From NCBI GenBank assembly GCA_034359265.1, contig CP136898.1, positions 43,299,501 to 43,363,500 of the forward strand: a stretch of DNA of 64,000 nt, read 5' to 3'. Both the position numbers and the translations under genes were made by a program. Source of the stretch: Canna indica. Its lineage: Eukaryota; Streptophyta; Magnoliopsida; Zingiberales; Cannaceae. The notes below the pieces were generated by a model that was given only the letters and a program-made list of their open reading frames with translations, did no database searches and had not been told where the DNA came from. Position 1 is the first letter of the stretch; every line of letters starts with the position of its first letter. Below are positions 44,469 to 56,133 of the stretch, in pieces.

Positions 44469-47400
44469 ATGATGTTCCGCTTCTTTTCTCTTCTGCTGTT
44501 GTCTATCCTGGCGATCACATCTCCAGTTTGCAGCCAGCAGCCCAGTTCCGAAGGTGACGATCTATTTATCTAATACATTTCTCTTCCCTTACGGTGATGC
44601 AGGAAGCTAATGTTTCAGATATTTCCAAAGAAATTCCTATATATAGTTAATTTCCAGAGAATCAAGTTCAATTAACTGCTTGTTGTGCAGGTTTCATAAG
44701 TATTGACTGTGGCAGTAATAATTCGAATTATCTCGACCCTGATACAAATCTTGCATACGCCTCCGATGCTGGATTTATTGATGCGGGGACAAATTTTCAA
44801 ATACTACCAGGCTACGTAGAATCATATGTTCCGACGCAAGCATTAACCGTCAGGAGTTTCCCGGATGAACTGCGGAATTGCTACACCTTAAAGCCGGTGT
44901 CTCAAAACCACATTTATCTCGTGCGAGCAACCTTCATGTACGGAAACTACGACGGCAAGAACAGCCAATTAAAGTTTGATCTTCATATCGGAGTCAACCG
45001 TTGGGCAACGGTGACCATCTCCGAGCCATCCAAAATCTACACGGAAGAGGCTTTGCATGTTCCACAAGATGATTTTATCTCGGTTTGTTTGATTGATACC
45101 AAGAGCGGAACTCCCTTTATCTCTTCCTTAGAGTTGAGGCCACTCACGGACGGCGACTACAAGGTATACGTAAACGCTTCACAGTCTCTGGTTCTCGTCG
45201 GGAGAGTCAACTTTGGAGTAACATACAAACTGAGGTAAGTAAAATATTAGTGCAAATTTCACTTTTACTTTCTTAACAATTACAGACATATATATTGAAG
45301 TAACACAAGTATACATGAACAGGTACCCTGATGACCCTTACGATCGTATTTGGCTTCCCATGAAGAGCGAGGATTGGACTCCATTGTCGACCGACTTTAG
45401 GGTGGACAATAGTGGTGATACGCTATTCAAGCTTCCATCGTTAGTTATGGAGACCGCAGCGACTCCAACCAACGGTTGGAAAATGGAATTCGGTTGGGAT
45501 ACTAGCTTGCCTTCTGAAAAATTCTTTGGCATCCTACATTTTGCGGAACTTCAAGAACTGCCAAGCAATGAGAGTAGGGAGTTTGATATCTACCTGGATG
45601 GGAAATTCTGGTATGGCCCGTATGTTCCCTCTTACCTCTTGGCTCAATCTGTAAGGGAAGTGGCGTCGGTTAGCGGCAGCACCGGCCATTACTATACTCT
45701 CACTGCGACAAACAACTCGACCCTTCCTCCCATCATCAATGCGGCCGAGGTCTACTCTTCGATGAACCTTACAGAGGTCACCACAGATGCCGGAGATGGT
45801 AAGACTCGAAATAGTTAAACAGCAGTCGAGTATATTAAGTAATGATTCTCTATATTTCTCAAGACTTTTTATTTTTGATCTTTATATTTTAAAATTTTGG
45901 TTCTCGTCCTCTTAATTTCACTACATGTGAAAGTTAGTTCATGCCGTCATCCAATAGAACCAACAGTGTTATTTTTAAACTCACCTGGTAAACATCCATA
46001 TTGCTGACATGTTAATTAAAATTTATTTTATCCTTAATTTGACACCTCATTTACGTTATTTTTTCTATTTTCAACATTAGAAATTAATTTAATTTAACCT
46101 TTTAAAACAACAAGCCCACAAAATTATACATCTACAACGTTTGCCTCTTATCTTTTAAAAGGTTAAATTAATAATTAAAATACATAATCTAAATGACATG
46201 TCAAGAGATAAAATGAATTTAATTGACATGTCAGTAATTTGTTTCTATGCAGAATTGAAGATAACACCGTTAATTATTAAGGGACGGTAGAGCTTAATTT
46301 TCTCACGGAGTGAAATTATAAGGAGAAAAACCCAAGTTTTAAATTAAACTATGATGATCAAAATCAAAAAGTCGTGAAAATATAAAGACTAAAACCAAAA
46401 TACCGTGAAAATATAGAAACCAAAATTAGGTTTATCCCATTATACAATAATTGTTTTAACTAAATTCAATAAAATGAGTAAAATATGAGTTATAATTAAG
46501 TAAAGTTACTCTATATGTGACCAGAAGGAGCTGGTCATGGCTTCGAGCCACGAAAACAACAAAAAAACATAGAAATGCTGCATCATGAATCCTCCATAAA
46601 GCTCGCAAAAATAGGATTGCTTCGTGCATTGGATCATCCTTTTAATTAATGCACAAGCTTATGAAAACTGATTCAAGATATATACAATATTAGTATGTTT
46701 GCTTTGATGGATAGGAAAGGATTGATAATAAATGAAGGATGATTGAATATAAATTTTTGAAATTTGATGTACATCGAATATAAATAATTTTTTATTCATA
46801 TTTTTTTTTAATCTATGCATCAAACAAATAATGAATATTAATCTATTCATTATCTTATCCTCCCTTATTTTACAAAGCAAATAGGACGCAAATACGTCCT
46901 ATGTGATACCAAAAACCCTATTGCTTGAATAGGGAGCTGAGTTTTTTTAATGCAATATTTCATATATGTGGTTTGAGCTGTAACAGTGGCATAATAATTT
47001 ATGCAATTCCTAAAATTAAGCAATTTGTTTGCCTGGGTAGCTCATTTCATTTTTATATTTATAGTTGATGCCAAATTGGCGATCAAATCACAATATGAAA
47101 ATTGATTAAAGATACAATATGTGATACGAACAACCCTATTGCTTGACTAGGGAGCTGAGTTTTTTTTTAATGCCATATGCCAATAATATTTTATGCAATG
47201 CCTAAAATTAAGCAATTTGTTTAGTTGGCTAGCTCATTTCTTTTTTTTATTTACAGTTGATGCCATATTGGAGATCAAATCACAATATAAAATAAGGAGA
47301 AATTGGATGGGCGATCCATGTGCTCCAAAAGCATACACTTGGGATGGGTTGACTTGTAATTACACTTCTGTTGATGCTCCGACGATCATTTATGTGTAAG

Positions 47401-50400
47401 TATACAACATTCTTCAATTCAATCATATATACCCTCAGATTTGAAGGAGGTCATCATTTGAAATTTCAATCAAAAAAATTACATATATCCTGCAGGAACT
47501 TGGCTTCAGGAGGACTAAATGGTGAGATATCAAAATCCTTTGCCATGCTTAAAGCGCTCAAATACCTGTAAGTGGCATTATAAATATATATACGTACTTC
47601 TCACAATGAAAGCATATAAAATTCGTCTTACAAACGAAGAAAAAAAAGACAAATTTACTTAATTCTATAATTTTTTTGTAAAACAAATATATATTTTTTG
47701 ATCAAAGATTAATTGAAACATATATATTGAATTAACTATATAAGTTCACTTGCAGAGATTTGTCTTGTAATAATTTATCTGGAAAGATACCTGAATCTCT
47801 TGGAGACCTCTTATCATTTGAAGCACTGTAAGTTAGTTATGCATATATATCCGACCCTTTTATACATTCAAATCCACGTACTGATATATATATATAAATA
47901 AGACTATATATTAATGATTCAAATTGTATTTGTGTTTTATTAGAGATTTGACAGGAACCAATTTGGATAATGGATCTGTTCCTGATAGCCTTCAAAAGAA
48001 AGTAGATGCAAAGTCATTAACGCTCAGGTCAGTCTGTTTTCTATCCACATGCATGGTCGATCATATATACATATATATCAGATATATATATATATAGTTG
48101 TACATTAATAGTTATGATTTTATGTATCGGACAAACATTATATTTCACAGATAGTGAGATAGGGATACAAAATATCTACACTGTAGTTACTAGAATTATA
48201 TATGTGAATGCAGATATATAGCTGTAACGCGGTTTAATTTATTTCACACAAGGCTTATTAAATTAATTTATAATTTTTTTTCAACTTCAATTAAGTAATA
48301 TTTAATTTTAATTATACTGAAGTTTAGCTCGAATGGTTTTTCAATTTACGCTTCTATTAAATTTGTAAAAGTCAACATATTGTGCTTAATTAATTAGAGA
48401 ATTATTGTGAGTGGTGCATGGAAGCAAATTTCAAATTAATCATATATTTCATATAAGCCCGGCCATCTTGCGAATGATGGAAAGAAACACGTTTCTGTTA
48501 AGACCATTGGTAAATACATCACCAAGTTGCTCATTAGATCGAACAAAAAGAATGCAGGTTATTCCTTACTTTATGCATTCCTTGCTCATTAGACACAAAA
48601 TGACGATCATCCATGTCAATCATTGACAGCATTTGTGCATCCTTCGATTGTCAAATTTCCATGTCTTGTTTTTAGTTAAAGCTTTCATCTCTTTCATCGT
48701 CGTTTCATTCCACTTAGGATCCATCATGACAATCTTCCCATTAAGAGGAATGACGACACAAGATATATAATGCTAAAATGGAACATCAATACGTGGAGGA
48801 CAAACAATCATATGACACATATATACTAAGAAATATCGTAATGGTAACAAGATGGAAGTATGGAAGGGCGAGTTCCCTTCCGATGAGCAATAGGTAGATC
48901 TAAAGTAGAAGGAGAATAAGAGGTGTTACCATTATTATCAAGGTTAGAAGCTGTGATCGGAGATGACTCTTGAAGTTTAGGAGAATGCATAATGGTCTTA
49001 GTATCCCTAGATGAGAGAATAGGTTCCACCTATTTAACTTGTTCCTGAACTATCACATGGTCAAGAATCTGAATGTCTAACCTTTGAATCTGATCGAGGT
49101 GCAGTCTCAACCTCATGATCATCTAGCACTAGCACTAGCTCCCCCTCTCTATGGGTCCATGCAACATAAGGAGAGGAGAGAAAACTCATCCACCTCTAAA
49201 GTTAAGTCGGAAGTTGAGGAATAATAGGCTTAGTTTCTTGGAAAACCACATCCATACTAATAAAGAATTTTAGCTTAGGTGGATGGTAGCACGCATACCA
49301 TTTTTGTGTAGTCAAATAGCTAACAAAGACACACATAAGAAAGCGATGTTCAGGAAATATATAGATCCAAGTTATATGATTAAAACAATTAGGTTCACTG
49401 ACGAGTAGATCCGCTGGTAAGCCGTTAGTGAAGACTGTTGCAACATGTCGTTGCAACTAATGGTGTGCTAAAAGTTTAGTGACAGTTGAAGCGGCCGTCG
49501 ATGTTTACATGTCAATGATGGCCGCTTCGGCTGTTGCTGCATGATGTAGTTATCAGCAACAGTTGATGGGGCCGAGGTAAGACCGTCGCTAAAGGCCTAT
49601 CGTTGGGTCGTCACTGTAGGTAATCAACAACGATGTTTACGATGCGGCCCAAGCATTACGATACGCTTTCAGCGACGGACTACGGACGAGTGACTGTTGG
49701 TAAGCCGTCGTTCCTGAACTTGAAAAATTTTAAATTTTAAAAATTCCATTAATACATTTACAATTTCCTTCGTACATAACTCACCCACACTACCATTCAT
49801 CACAACACCATATATAACAGACCATACAACATCATACATCACATCATACATCAAAACTATTATATCTACACGATACGAATCAAAAATATCGTATAAACAT
49901 AAGTATCAAAACAAAAATATACCGTAGCACAAGTATTTCGTAACATGAGTCAAGTTATAAACACAAGTCAAATATATAAACTCTCATGTACGGTTGCGGT
50001 GGGGATTGATCGGGATCATGCGGTAGAGTTTGAAGTGCCTATGTGTGGAATGACGTGGACTGGGTCGAGCGAGGACGATGGATCAGATGTCAATGAAGTC
50101 ACATTCCACCAATGTGACTTCCACACTCTCCATCATGGACTTCTCGTACCACCCTTCGGCTTTAATAGGTACGATCCTAAGAATGATCTCGGCTTTAATA
50201 GGTACGACCCTTAGAATGATCTTTTTGTATATCGCTTCTTCCAAGTGCAAGTATTAGGATATATACTTATTTTGTTGTAGAGAGATAGAGGACAAGCTCT
50301 TCTTCCTCTTCGAGGCAAGTCAATGACGACATCTATGCTAGTTATTGTTTGACTTCCTTGAATGCTCACTGGCACTCTTTGTCCATTAAAAGTTGGCTCT

Positions 50401-52591
50401 CGCCCATTTTAATGCCTTGAAGAAGGGAAGACTCTGGTCAACAAATTTGGAGAAGAATTGAAAAAGGGCACCTATTTGCCTAGTGAGGCATTGAACTTCC
50501 TTAAGATTCAAGGGTAACTATAGGTTTTATAGCTTCTGCACCTTATCTGGGTTTGTGTCGATGCCCCACCTGTGAATCTTGCCAAAAACTTTTCGCGATG
50601 AATTCAAACAAGAATTTTTGGGGGCTTTAACTACATGTTGTTTCTCGAAGTCATGATGAAAGTTTGTTCAAGGTCTGGGATGTGGCCGGTCAATTGGCCT
50701 TCGTAACTTCACTAGCATATCGTCAATCTAGACCTCCATGTTTTACACCAACTTGTTGGCAAAAACTTGGGACAACATTATCTGGTATCTTGCCCTTATA
50801 TTGTTTAGGCCGAAAGGCATGACCTTGTATCTAGATATTCCTACGTATGTTTGGAAGGCGGCGTGTGGTTGGTCCTCAGGAGCCATTAGTCCTTGCCAAT
50901 CTAGTAAATGATTTATCGAGTACAAAATGCTCTTTGGATATTCTATTGGGCTGGCTCAAATACGTGTCACCTTGTAATCTAATTGAGTTGGAGGCCTGAT
51001 TGGGGTGAGTCGAGCAACATTTCTTGGGACCAGGCTTTAGGGTGCGCTCGATCGAAGACCCTTCGATTGGGTTTTCGGATCGAGCCAAGATTTCGACCCA
51101 ACACATGGCCCTCGTTGATTCAGTGTAGTTGTCCTATTGAGGTTTCTCACATGATTTAGTATTGGCAAACTAATGTAAAACATCCGTCTTGGAATTGCCA
51201 TTATTCACTTGTTGTAAAAAGTGTCATGTGAGGCAAATATTGCAAACCTGCATTTACCTATAGCACATTTTTTTAAATTATTTTTAAGCATAAAACCTAT
51301 TTAAGCAAAACCTTACTTTTAATTGGAAATATATTAACAAACAAAGCCCAACTTTTAATCTCTTTCCACTAATATTTACTAAAATTTGAGCAATTTATGG
51401 TTCTAGTTAACCTTATTAGCTTTATATGTATTTTGCTGACATATCTATTTAATTGTAAAACTAATTGCATAAAAATTAGTCTGAATAAAAGGTTGACAAT
51501 TTGGATTTGTTTAAAAGTTCGCTAAATTCAAGTTAAAACCAATATTGTATTTGATGAATTATCTTAGTTGAATCTAGGCTAGAACAAATGGCCAATTGAT
51601 CATAATGCTTTTTTTATGCTTAAGAAAAACAATAATGTCTCTTAGTTTATAACATCTTAAACATTTTTAATGTCTCAGACTTGGCAAAGGTAATTGTGTC
51701 AATCAGACTTCGGCGGCTTCATCTAATAATAATGAAAAGAATAAGAGGTTTACCATAACTTTGAGTGTTTCAATTTCTGTGCCAGTAGTAACGGTGGGTG
51801 CAATTATCACAATATTCAAATATTGGCAAGGTAAATTCTTTACTAAAATTATAATATAAATTTTGCATTTGTTTTTTCTCTATTGATGATGTCAAAATAG
51901 TAAATGATCAGCATACTATATATTCAACCATTTAGATAAGGAGCTCTCTATTCTTAATTGCATATAGTTACAAACATCGATCATGTATTTTTTTTTCAAA
52001 TGCGTACTAACATTTTGTTTCCATTAAATTCATCACTCTATTTCTTTTAGGGCTTGCTTGCTTTATAGGATAAAAAAATATATGATAAAATATAAATTTT
52101 TATACATTATTTATCTGGCAAATGAATTAAAAAAATATATAGATTAAAAGAATATAAAATTGATATTATATCAAATAAATATTAGAGTTAAAAATTCTAT
52201 CTAATACTATCTTTCATTTGTTATTCTAATATATCTGGCCTATTCAATCTAGAGAAGCAAACGAATTATTATTGTGTTCGTTGCAACCAATCCACCATCC
52301 TTAAATATTCTTTGGTGGCAATTATTCATACTGTAATCATGATACGTACGTGAACATATAATTGCAACAAATTAACTCTAACTAGGATTATACATGGACA
52401 TAGAATTTAATGTTTTCTATGTTGATATTCTTCCTTTTCTTGTAGGTCGTCGTGCCAAACTCGTTCCTGATGAAGAGAAATCAAAAAAGCCCGATACATC
52501 AACTCCCGAACCAAAGAACCAAGGACATGCGCACGGTAGAAATGAAGATAATGTTTCAATCGCAAATTTTGAACACGACACGAATGTGTAA
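44469..52591 (+). CDS. Malectin-like/LRR receptor-like protein without kinase domain (9 exons, 589 aa)
   Basis: Exons: 44469-44553, 44691-45234, 45323-45798, 47257-47395, 47496-47567, 47756-47827, 47944-48027, 51679-51830 and 52446-52591. All introns are GT-AG, all phases agree, and the sum is 1,770 nt including TAA. Residues 1-24 are a signal peptide (MMFRFFSLLLLSIL). A malectin-like domain begins FISIDCG at 30 and runs to about 360 (YPDDPYDRIWLPM, FFGILHFAELQ, FDIYLDG). GDPC is at 387-390. Three LRRs come from exons 5-7 (DLSCNNLSGKIPESLGDL). A transmembrane helix spans about 515-537. The tail of 48 residues (GRRAKLVPDEEKSKK...) ends where relatives of the malectin-LRR receptor kinase family enter the kinase domain. 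The protein should sit in the plasma membrane with the ectodomain outside, binding a wall or pathogen ligand. It is either a true receptor-like protein or a truncated kinase. No kinase motif occurs before 64000. Confidence 0.83.
45836..46440. mobile_element. Long-TIR MITE in intron 3 of the receptor-like gene
   Basis: The left arm (about 45850-45925: GACTTTTTATTTTTGATC, TTAATTTCAC) is complementary to the right arm (about 46305-46385: GTGAAATTATAAGG, GATCAAAATCAAAAAGTC). The wording ACTAAAACCAAAAT links it to the Mutator-like foldback at 37626-44064. Ends and target duplication could not be fixed. Confidence 0.6.
46690..46885. mobile_element. Candidate small MITE in intron 3
   Basis: TTTGCTTTGATGG near 46699 and its partial complement TTACAAAGCAAATA near 46870-46884 suggest short inverted ends around an AT-rich core. 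The core contains further complementary pieces (GGATTGATAATAAATGA and TAATGAATATTAATC). A similar arrangement is seen at 52045-52265 in intron 8. No clear target duplication was seen. Confidence 0.4.
46901..47310 (+). repeat. 218-bp tandem duplication across the intron 3 / exon 4 boundary
   Basis: ATGTGATAC starts both copies (46901 and 47119). The match covers CCCTATTGCTTGA, TAGGGAGCTGAG, CCTAAAATTAAGCAATTTGTTT, the acceptor and the first ~45 bases of exon 4. The upstream copy has its own TATAG acceptor (exon-like from 47065), but that reading meets TGA after 13 codons, so it is a decoy or pseudo-exon. Confidence 0.85.
48410..49395 (-). pseudogene. Copia pol fragment in intron 7
   Basis: Minus-strand pieces match Copia pol: TTQKWYACYHPPKLKFFISM (about 49320-49260, the post-integrase motif), LPIAHRKGTRPS (48900-48860), MMDPKWNETTMKEMKALTKN (48730-48670, start of reverse transcriptase) and RSNEQLGDVF (about 48540, end of RNase H). 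Stops and frame breaks are frequent and most of the reverse transcriptase is deleted. No LTR was seen. It is antisense to the host gene. Confidence 0.75.
49396..50140 (-). mobile_element. CACTA left-end fragment in intron 7
   Basis: The subterminal AGCAACNG/CCGTCGCT words (49400-49710), the AT-rich spacer and the GGATTGATCGGGATCATG segment follow the first CACTA from 1560 to about 2310 in the same order. It therefore covers the TNPA-side end of a related element. The CACTA terminus itself is missing at the junction with the Copia fragment. Confidence 0.75.
50155..50220. repeat. 33-bp direct repeat
   Basis: CGGCTTTAATAGGTACGA followed by CCTAAGAATGATCT occurs twice in a row with one or two differences. 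It sits at the junction between the CACTA and Gypsy fragments in intron 7. Confidence 0.8.
50200..51130 (-). pseudogene. Ty3/Gypsy reverse transcriptase fragment in intron 7
   Basis: On the minus strand GLMAPEDQPHAAFQTYVGIS and YKVMPFGLNNIRARYQIML (50900-50760) match the Gypsy reverse transcriptase core before the catalytic motif. Downstream pieces resemble the segment up to the GI-ANPDK motif (about 50570). Stops and frameshifts occur throughout. Confidence 0.75.
52045..52265. mobile_element. Candidate small MITE in intron 8
   Basis: GCTTGCTTTATAGGATAA at about 52055 faces GAGAAGCAAACGAA at about 52253, enclosing an AT-rich core. It resembles the arrangement at 46690-46885. Target duplication unresolved. 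Confidence 0.35.
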
Positions 52592-52874
52592 GAAAATAAT
52601 TATGCATAGACTACGTGCATTAATTAATATATAATACATGCATGTATTAGCTACTGTGAGAGGGAGAAAGCAAGGATTGTCTTGAAATAGTTAATGGTCG
52701 ATGCTTCTAAGTTATGTCAAATGTTGAATGTAAAATATTATGTATTTTGATGTTAATTTGTTTTAAAGTATAACTTGAACTAATTATAAGATCATTTTTA
52801 TAAACAACAAATTCGATCACTTATCTGCTAATGAAATATATATGTACTAGTCGAGAAAGTTTTCATGTGAGGTT
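52592..52874 (+). other. 3' region of the receptor-like gene
   Basis: AT-rich sequence after the stop. No kinase exon, no clear AATAAA; AATTAATATATAATAC near 52620 could serve for polyadenylation. The host gene's sequence ends by 52875, where LTR sequence begins. Confidence 0.45.
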
Positions 52875-53014
52875 TGTTGGCGTAAAATTTTCAATATTGA
52901 TCTTAATCTCGATTTTAATGATAACAAATTCGAAACTAACATTTATTTGAGAAATAATTTTAGGTTCTAAATCGAGTAGTGTGCGACGTTCGCGATCGAA
53001 AGATCGACATGATT
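52875..53014 (+). repeat. Copia LTR fragment, related to the element at 12372
   Basis: TGTTGGCGTAAAATTTTCAA and TCTTAATCTCGATTTTAATG align with the start of the Copia LTR (TGTTGGCTTTAGATTTTCAA, TCTTAATCTCGGTTTTGATG). About 140 bp remain before another repeat cuts in. Confidence 0.7.
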
Positions 53015-53600
53015 AGGGGTGAGCATGGACCGGTTCATCGGTCCATTAGCCAAAAAAAAAACCGGTCCATTAACTTCGTTTTTTCAAAACCATTAATTGT
53101 AAACCGGTCCATTAACTTCGATTAACCATTATTTTGATTTCAATTTTTTCGATTCGGTTAACCGATAATTTTTTTATTAACCAATAAATTTTATAACCTA
53201 CAAACATAATAATATTATGCAAATCATCGAGAAAAATCCAAACAAATACCGAATTCTCATTGAGAAAAAAAAAAGCAAAACCACTTGAACCAAGATAATG
53301 TTCTACAAAAACTAATATTTTTTTTAAAAAAATATTTTTTTAATTTTTTTTACATTTTTTTGATTTTTTTATATTTTTATAATTTTTTTATAATTTTTTA
53401 TAATTTTCTATAATTTCTTATAATTTTTTTATAATTTATAAATCATTATTTAATATATATATTATTAAAAATTAATAAATTATATCAAACCGATCGATTA
53501 ACCGAAACCGGTGGACTTTTTACCCGTCAGACCGAAACCAAAACCGAAAACCAATTTTTCCAAAAATAAAAACCGGTTTGGTTTCGGATGTATTTTATTG
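53015..53600. repeat. hAT-type non-autonomous repeat fragment (GGGGTGAGCA family)
   Basis: It begins TAGGGGTGAGCATGGACCGG and is rich in ACCGGTCCATTAAC and CGGTTAACCG words, ending with AAAAACCGGTTTGGTTTCGG. Plant elements with this wording usually end in the inverted TGCTCACCCC, which is missing here, so the right end is truncated. The AT-rich centre has TTTTTTATAATTTTT runs. Confidence 0.5.
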
Positions 53601-53756
53601 TTTGAATTGTTGCCCCCATTTACTTGTGTTTTTTTTTTTGCTTTATATTATTGTATTTAGAGTTAGTGTTTGATCTAGGTTGATTCTCTGAGACATCTAC
53701 CACCTGAAACTCATCAAATACCCCGCTAATACAAGAGAGCAAAAGTTGTCACCTAC

Positions 53757-54560
53757 ATGAGCAAGAAGTGTGCATACCGTGACACTTATGGACACATCAC
53801 TGAGGATTGTGTAATGCTTGGAGATCAACTCGAAGATTTAGTCTCTAGAGGACACTTGGACAAATACGTCCATCACAAGAAAGAAAGGGCTCGAGAAAAA
53901 AAACGTCGATCACCTTTGAATTTCCATAGGGAAAACAGCCGAGCTAACGAGCCCTAAGGGGTCATCCACTACATCCCCGGCGTAATTGCAGGGGGCAGAG
54001 AGTCAAGCTCACCCAGGAAGAGGTATCTTCGGGCAATCATGACGGTTGACATCGCCACTCGCCCACACCGACCTTCCTCCAAAACCCTGGTAATATTGTT
54101 CTATGAATTCGACTTTCGTGGAACTGATCAAAACCTACACGACCCTATCGTAATCTCTGTGAGTGTAGAGAACTTCATCATTAAAAAAGTCCTTGTCGAC
54201 CAAGGAAGCTCGGTCAACATCATTTTCTATTCCACTTTTGAGAAGATGCAATTAACAGAAGCCGCTCACACCGTGCAATGGTGATTTGGTAGGCTTCTCA
54301 GGTGAGAGGGTTGATGTCCGCGGAACCATGTGGTTGAGGACGACATTGAACTCTCAACTAAAATCGAAGACAATTGATGTGTAGTATCTTGTCATCAATA
54401 TCCCCAGCCCATATCATATGATCCTAGGACGATCGTCCTTGAATAATCTGGGGGTTGTCATATCCACTCCCCACCTAGCGTTAAAATTTCCTATTTTAGA
54501 GACTAGAAAGTAGCTCGATGGTGCTACAATGAATGCCTCAAGCCAAAGGTGGTTGAATCG
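53757..54560 (+). pseudogene. Gypsy gag end and aspartic protease (copy B)
   Basis: KKCAYRDTYGHITEDC and LGDQLEDLVSRGHLDKYV lead after a stop into MTVDIATRPHRPSSKTLVIL (54039). The line then passes through FDFRGTDQNLHDPIVISVSV to KVLVDQGSSVNIIFYSTFEK without the Copia break, ending at LNNLGVVISTPHLALKF (about 54470). It is the reference for the unbroken protease of copy A. Stops and frame changes remain. No reverse transcriptase follows. Confidence 0.75.
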
Positions 54561-55022
54561 GAGAATGAGTTGATCGGCCCCCAAATACTTCCCAAAATCA
54601 AAGATAAACAACCGGTTGAAGCCTCTGAGCCGAACCCAAGACGGGAAATGCGAAAGCAACCACGACTCCACCCTTGAAAGGACTCAAATCGTGATAAAAA
54701 AGCACCAATAAAGCTCGGCACCGAGCACTCTTCCTGTACGCACAATTTCTTTATTTTTCAATAAAGTTGCATTCCTAGCATTTTTTTCTATGAATGTTCA
54801 AGATACCACTGTGGTTATCTCGCCGCTAAAATAAATACTCTATTCGAAACTTGCTCGAGCTCTCATACATGAGCTCAGCCTAAACCCCAAAAAATAGATT
54901 CTTTGCCCTTGAGCCATCATGGTCTTCGATCCCAAAGCCCAGCGCTTCACTCAGCGATTAAAACTCGATTTTCACCAGTTTGGTTCATCGGCCTCAGTAC
55001 CTATTCTGGGCTCCCTACGCCC

Positions 55023-56125
55023 CTAGGAAGCACGGACATTCCGTGGGACTGTCGTGTCTGTGTGTCCAACACGCCGCAGACACCAACACACGAAGATACT
55101 CATCCGACACATGTGTCCCACATCTCCAAGAGTGTCTTGACCAGTCTTTTTTTTTTCCCCGGACACGACCTGAAAGTTCGAACACGGCCATGCATGCATA
55201 TTTTTTAAAAAAATAATAAAACAATCACCGACGAGTTTCAATGAACCTTGAGTTTGCAAATTTTTCGGATGGTAGAGCCGAGTTTGATGATTGTGACTCC
55301 TTACATGATAGAGGTATGCTTGATGCAAAGTCTTGGTGACTAGTTCATGATATTCATGTCTAATTCTTCAAATATTGCTTTTAAGCTACTTGAGCAACCA
55401 CCTTCATCTTCTTGTTGTGAAAGAAACTGGAGCACTTACTCTTTTAACCATTCCCTTAAAAAGAACAAGATGAAATCTTAAAATGCGATGAATTTAGTAT
55501 TTGTACATACTAATCTTCGTCTCATTTCAAGGAAAACTCCTCGATACAATAAAGGAGAAACAATGATTTGGGATATGATTTGGGATATTACAGGAGATGA
55601 GTTTTCACAGATTAATGAAGATAATAGAATCCTTGAAGTTACCAATCTTTCTCTTAATGAATCAGAGTTGGAGAGAGTAATATTTTCCAATGAAGAAGAT
55701 AACAACAATGATTGATGAAGAAGATAGTGGGACTCTAGTTAACCTTTTGTTAACATGTGGTTGTACATGACTAGTTCTACTAAGACATGCTAATTTAAGA
55801 TTTTTTTGGGAGATGTCAATAGATATTGTGTCTCATGCTTTTGGAAGGGGCTTAGAAATAGTAACTATTGACATAAGAAATTATATAGAATGCTTCATAT
55901 ATTCTAAAAGGTGCCTAGAAAAAACTAATAATTGGAAGTTTGACATCAATGAAAACATCATGATATTATTATAAATTTGGAATTTTATATATATATATAT
56001 TCATAGGGATTTTTTTAAAAAAAAAGTTTAATTTTTTTATATTTTATATATAGGCCATGTTCGTGTCTGTGTCTTGTGAAATTTTGAAGTCGGTGTGTTC
56101 CCGTGTCCGTGTCGATGCTTCATAG
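55023..56125 (+). mobile_element. hAT transposon remnant inside Gypsy copy B
   Basis: It occupies the same site as the hAT in copy A, with termini CTAGGAAGCACGGACA and GTGTCGATGCTTCATAG and flanks CTACGCCC (55015-55022) and CTACTCCC (56126-56133). The transposase C-terminus at 55488-55715 reads NLVFVHTNLRLISRKTPRYN, closer to the usual hAT wording than copy A. Confidence 0.82.
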
Positions 56126-56133
56126 CTACTCCC

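Noticed and set aside
44357..44557. 66-codon ORF over the start of the receptor-like gene
   Set aside because: Another frame of exon 1; the signal peptide and splice phase fix the start at 44469.
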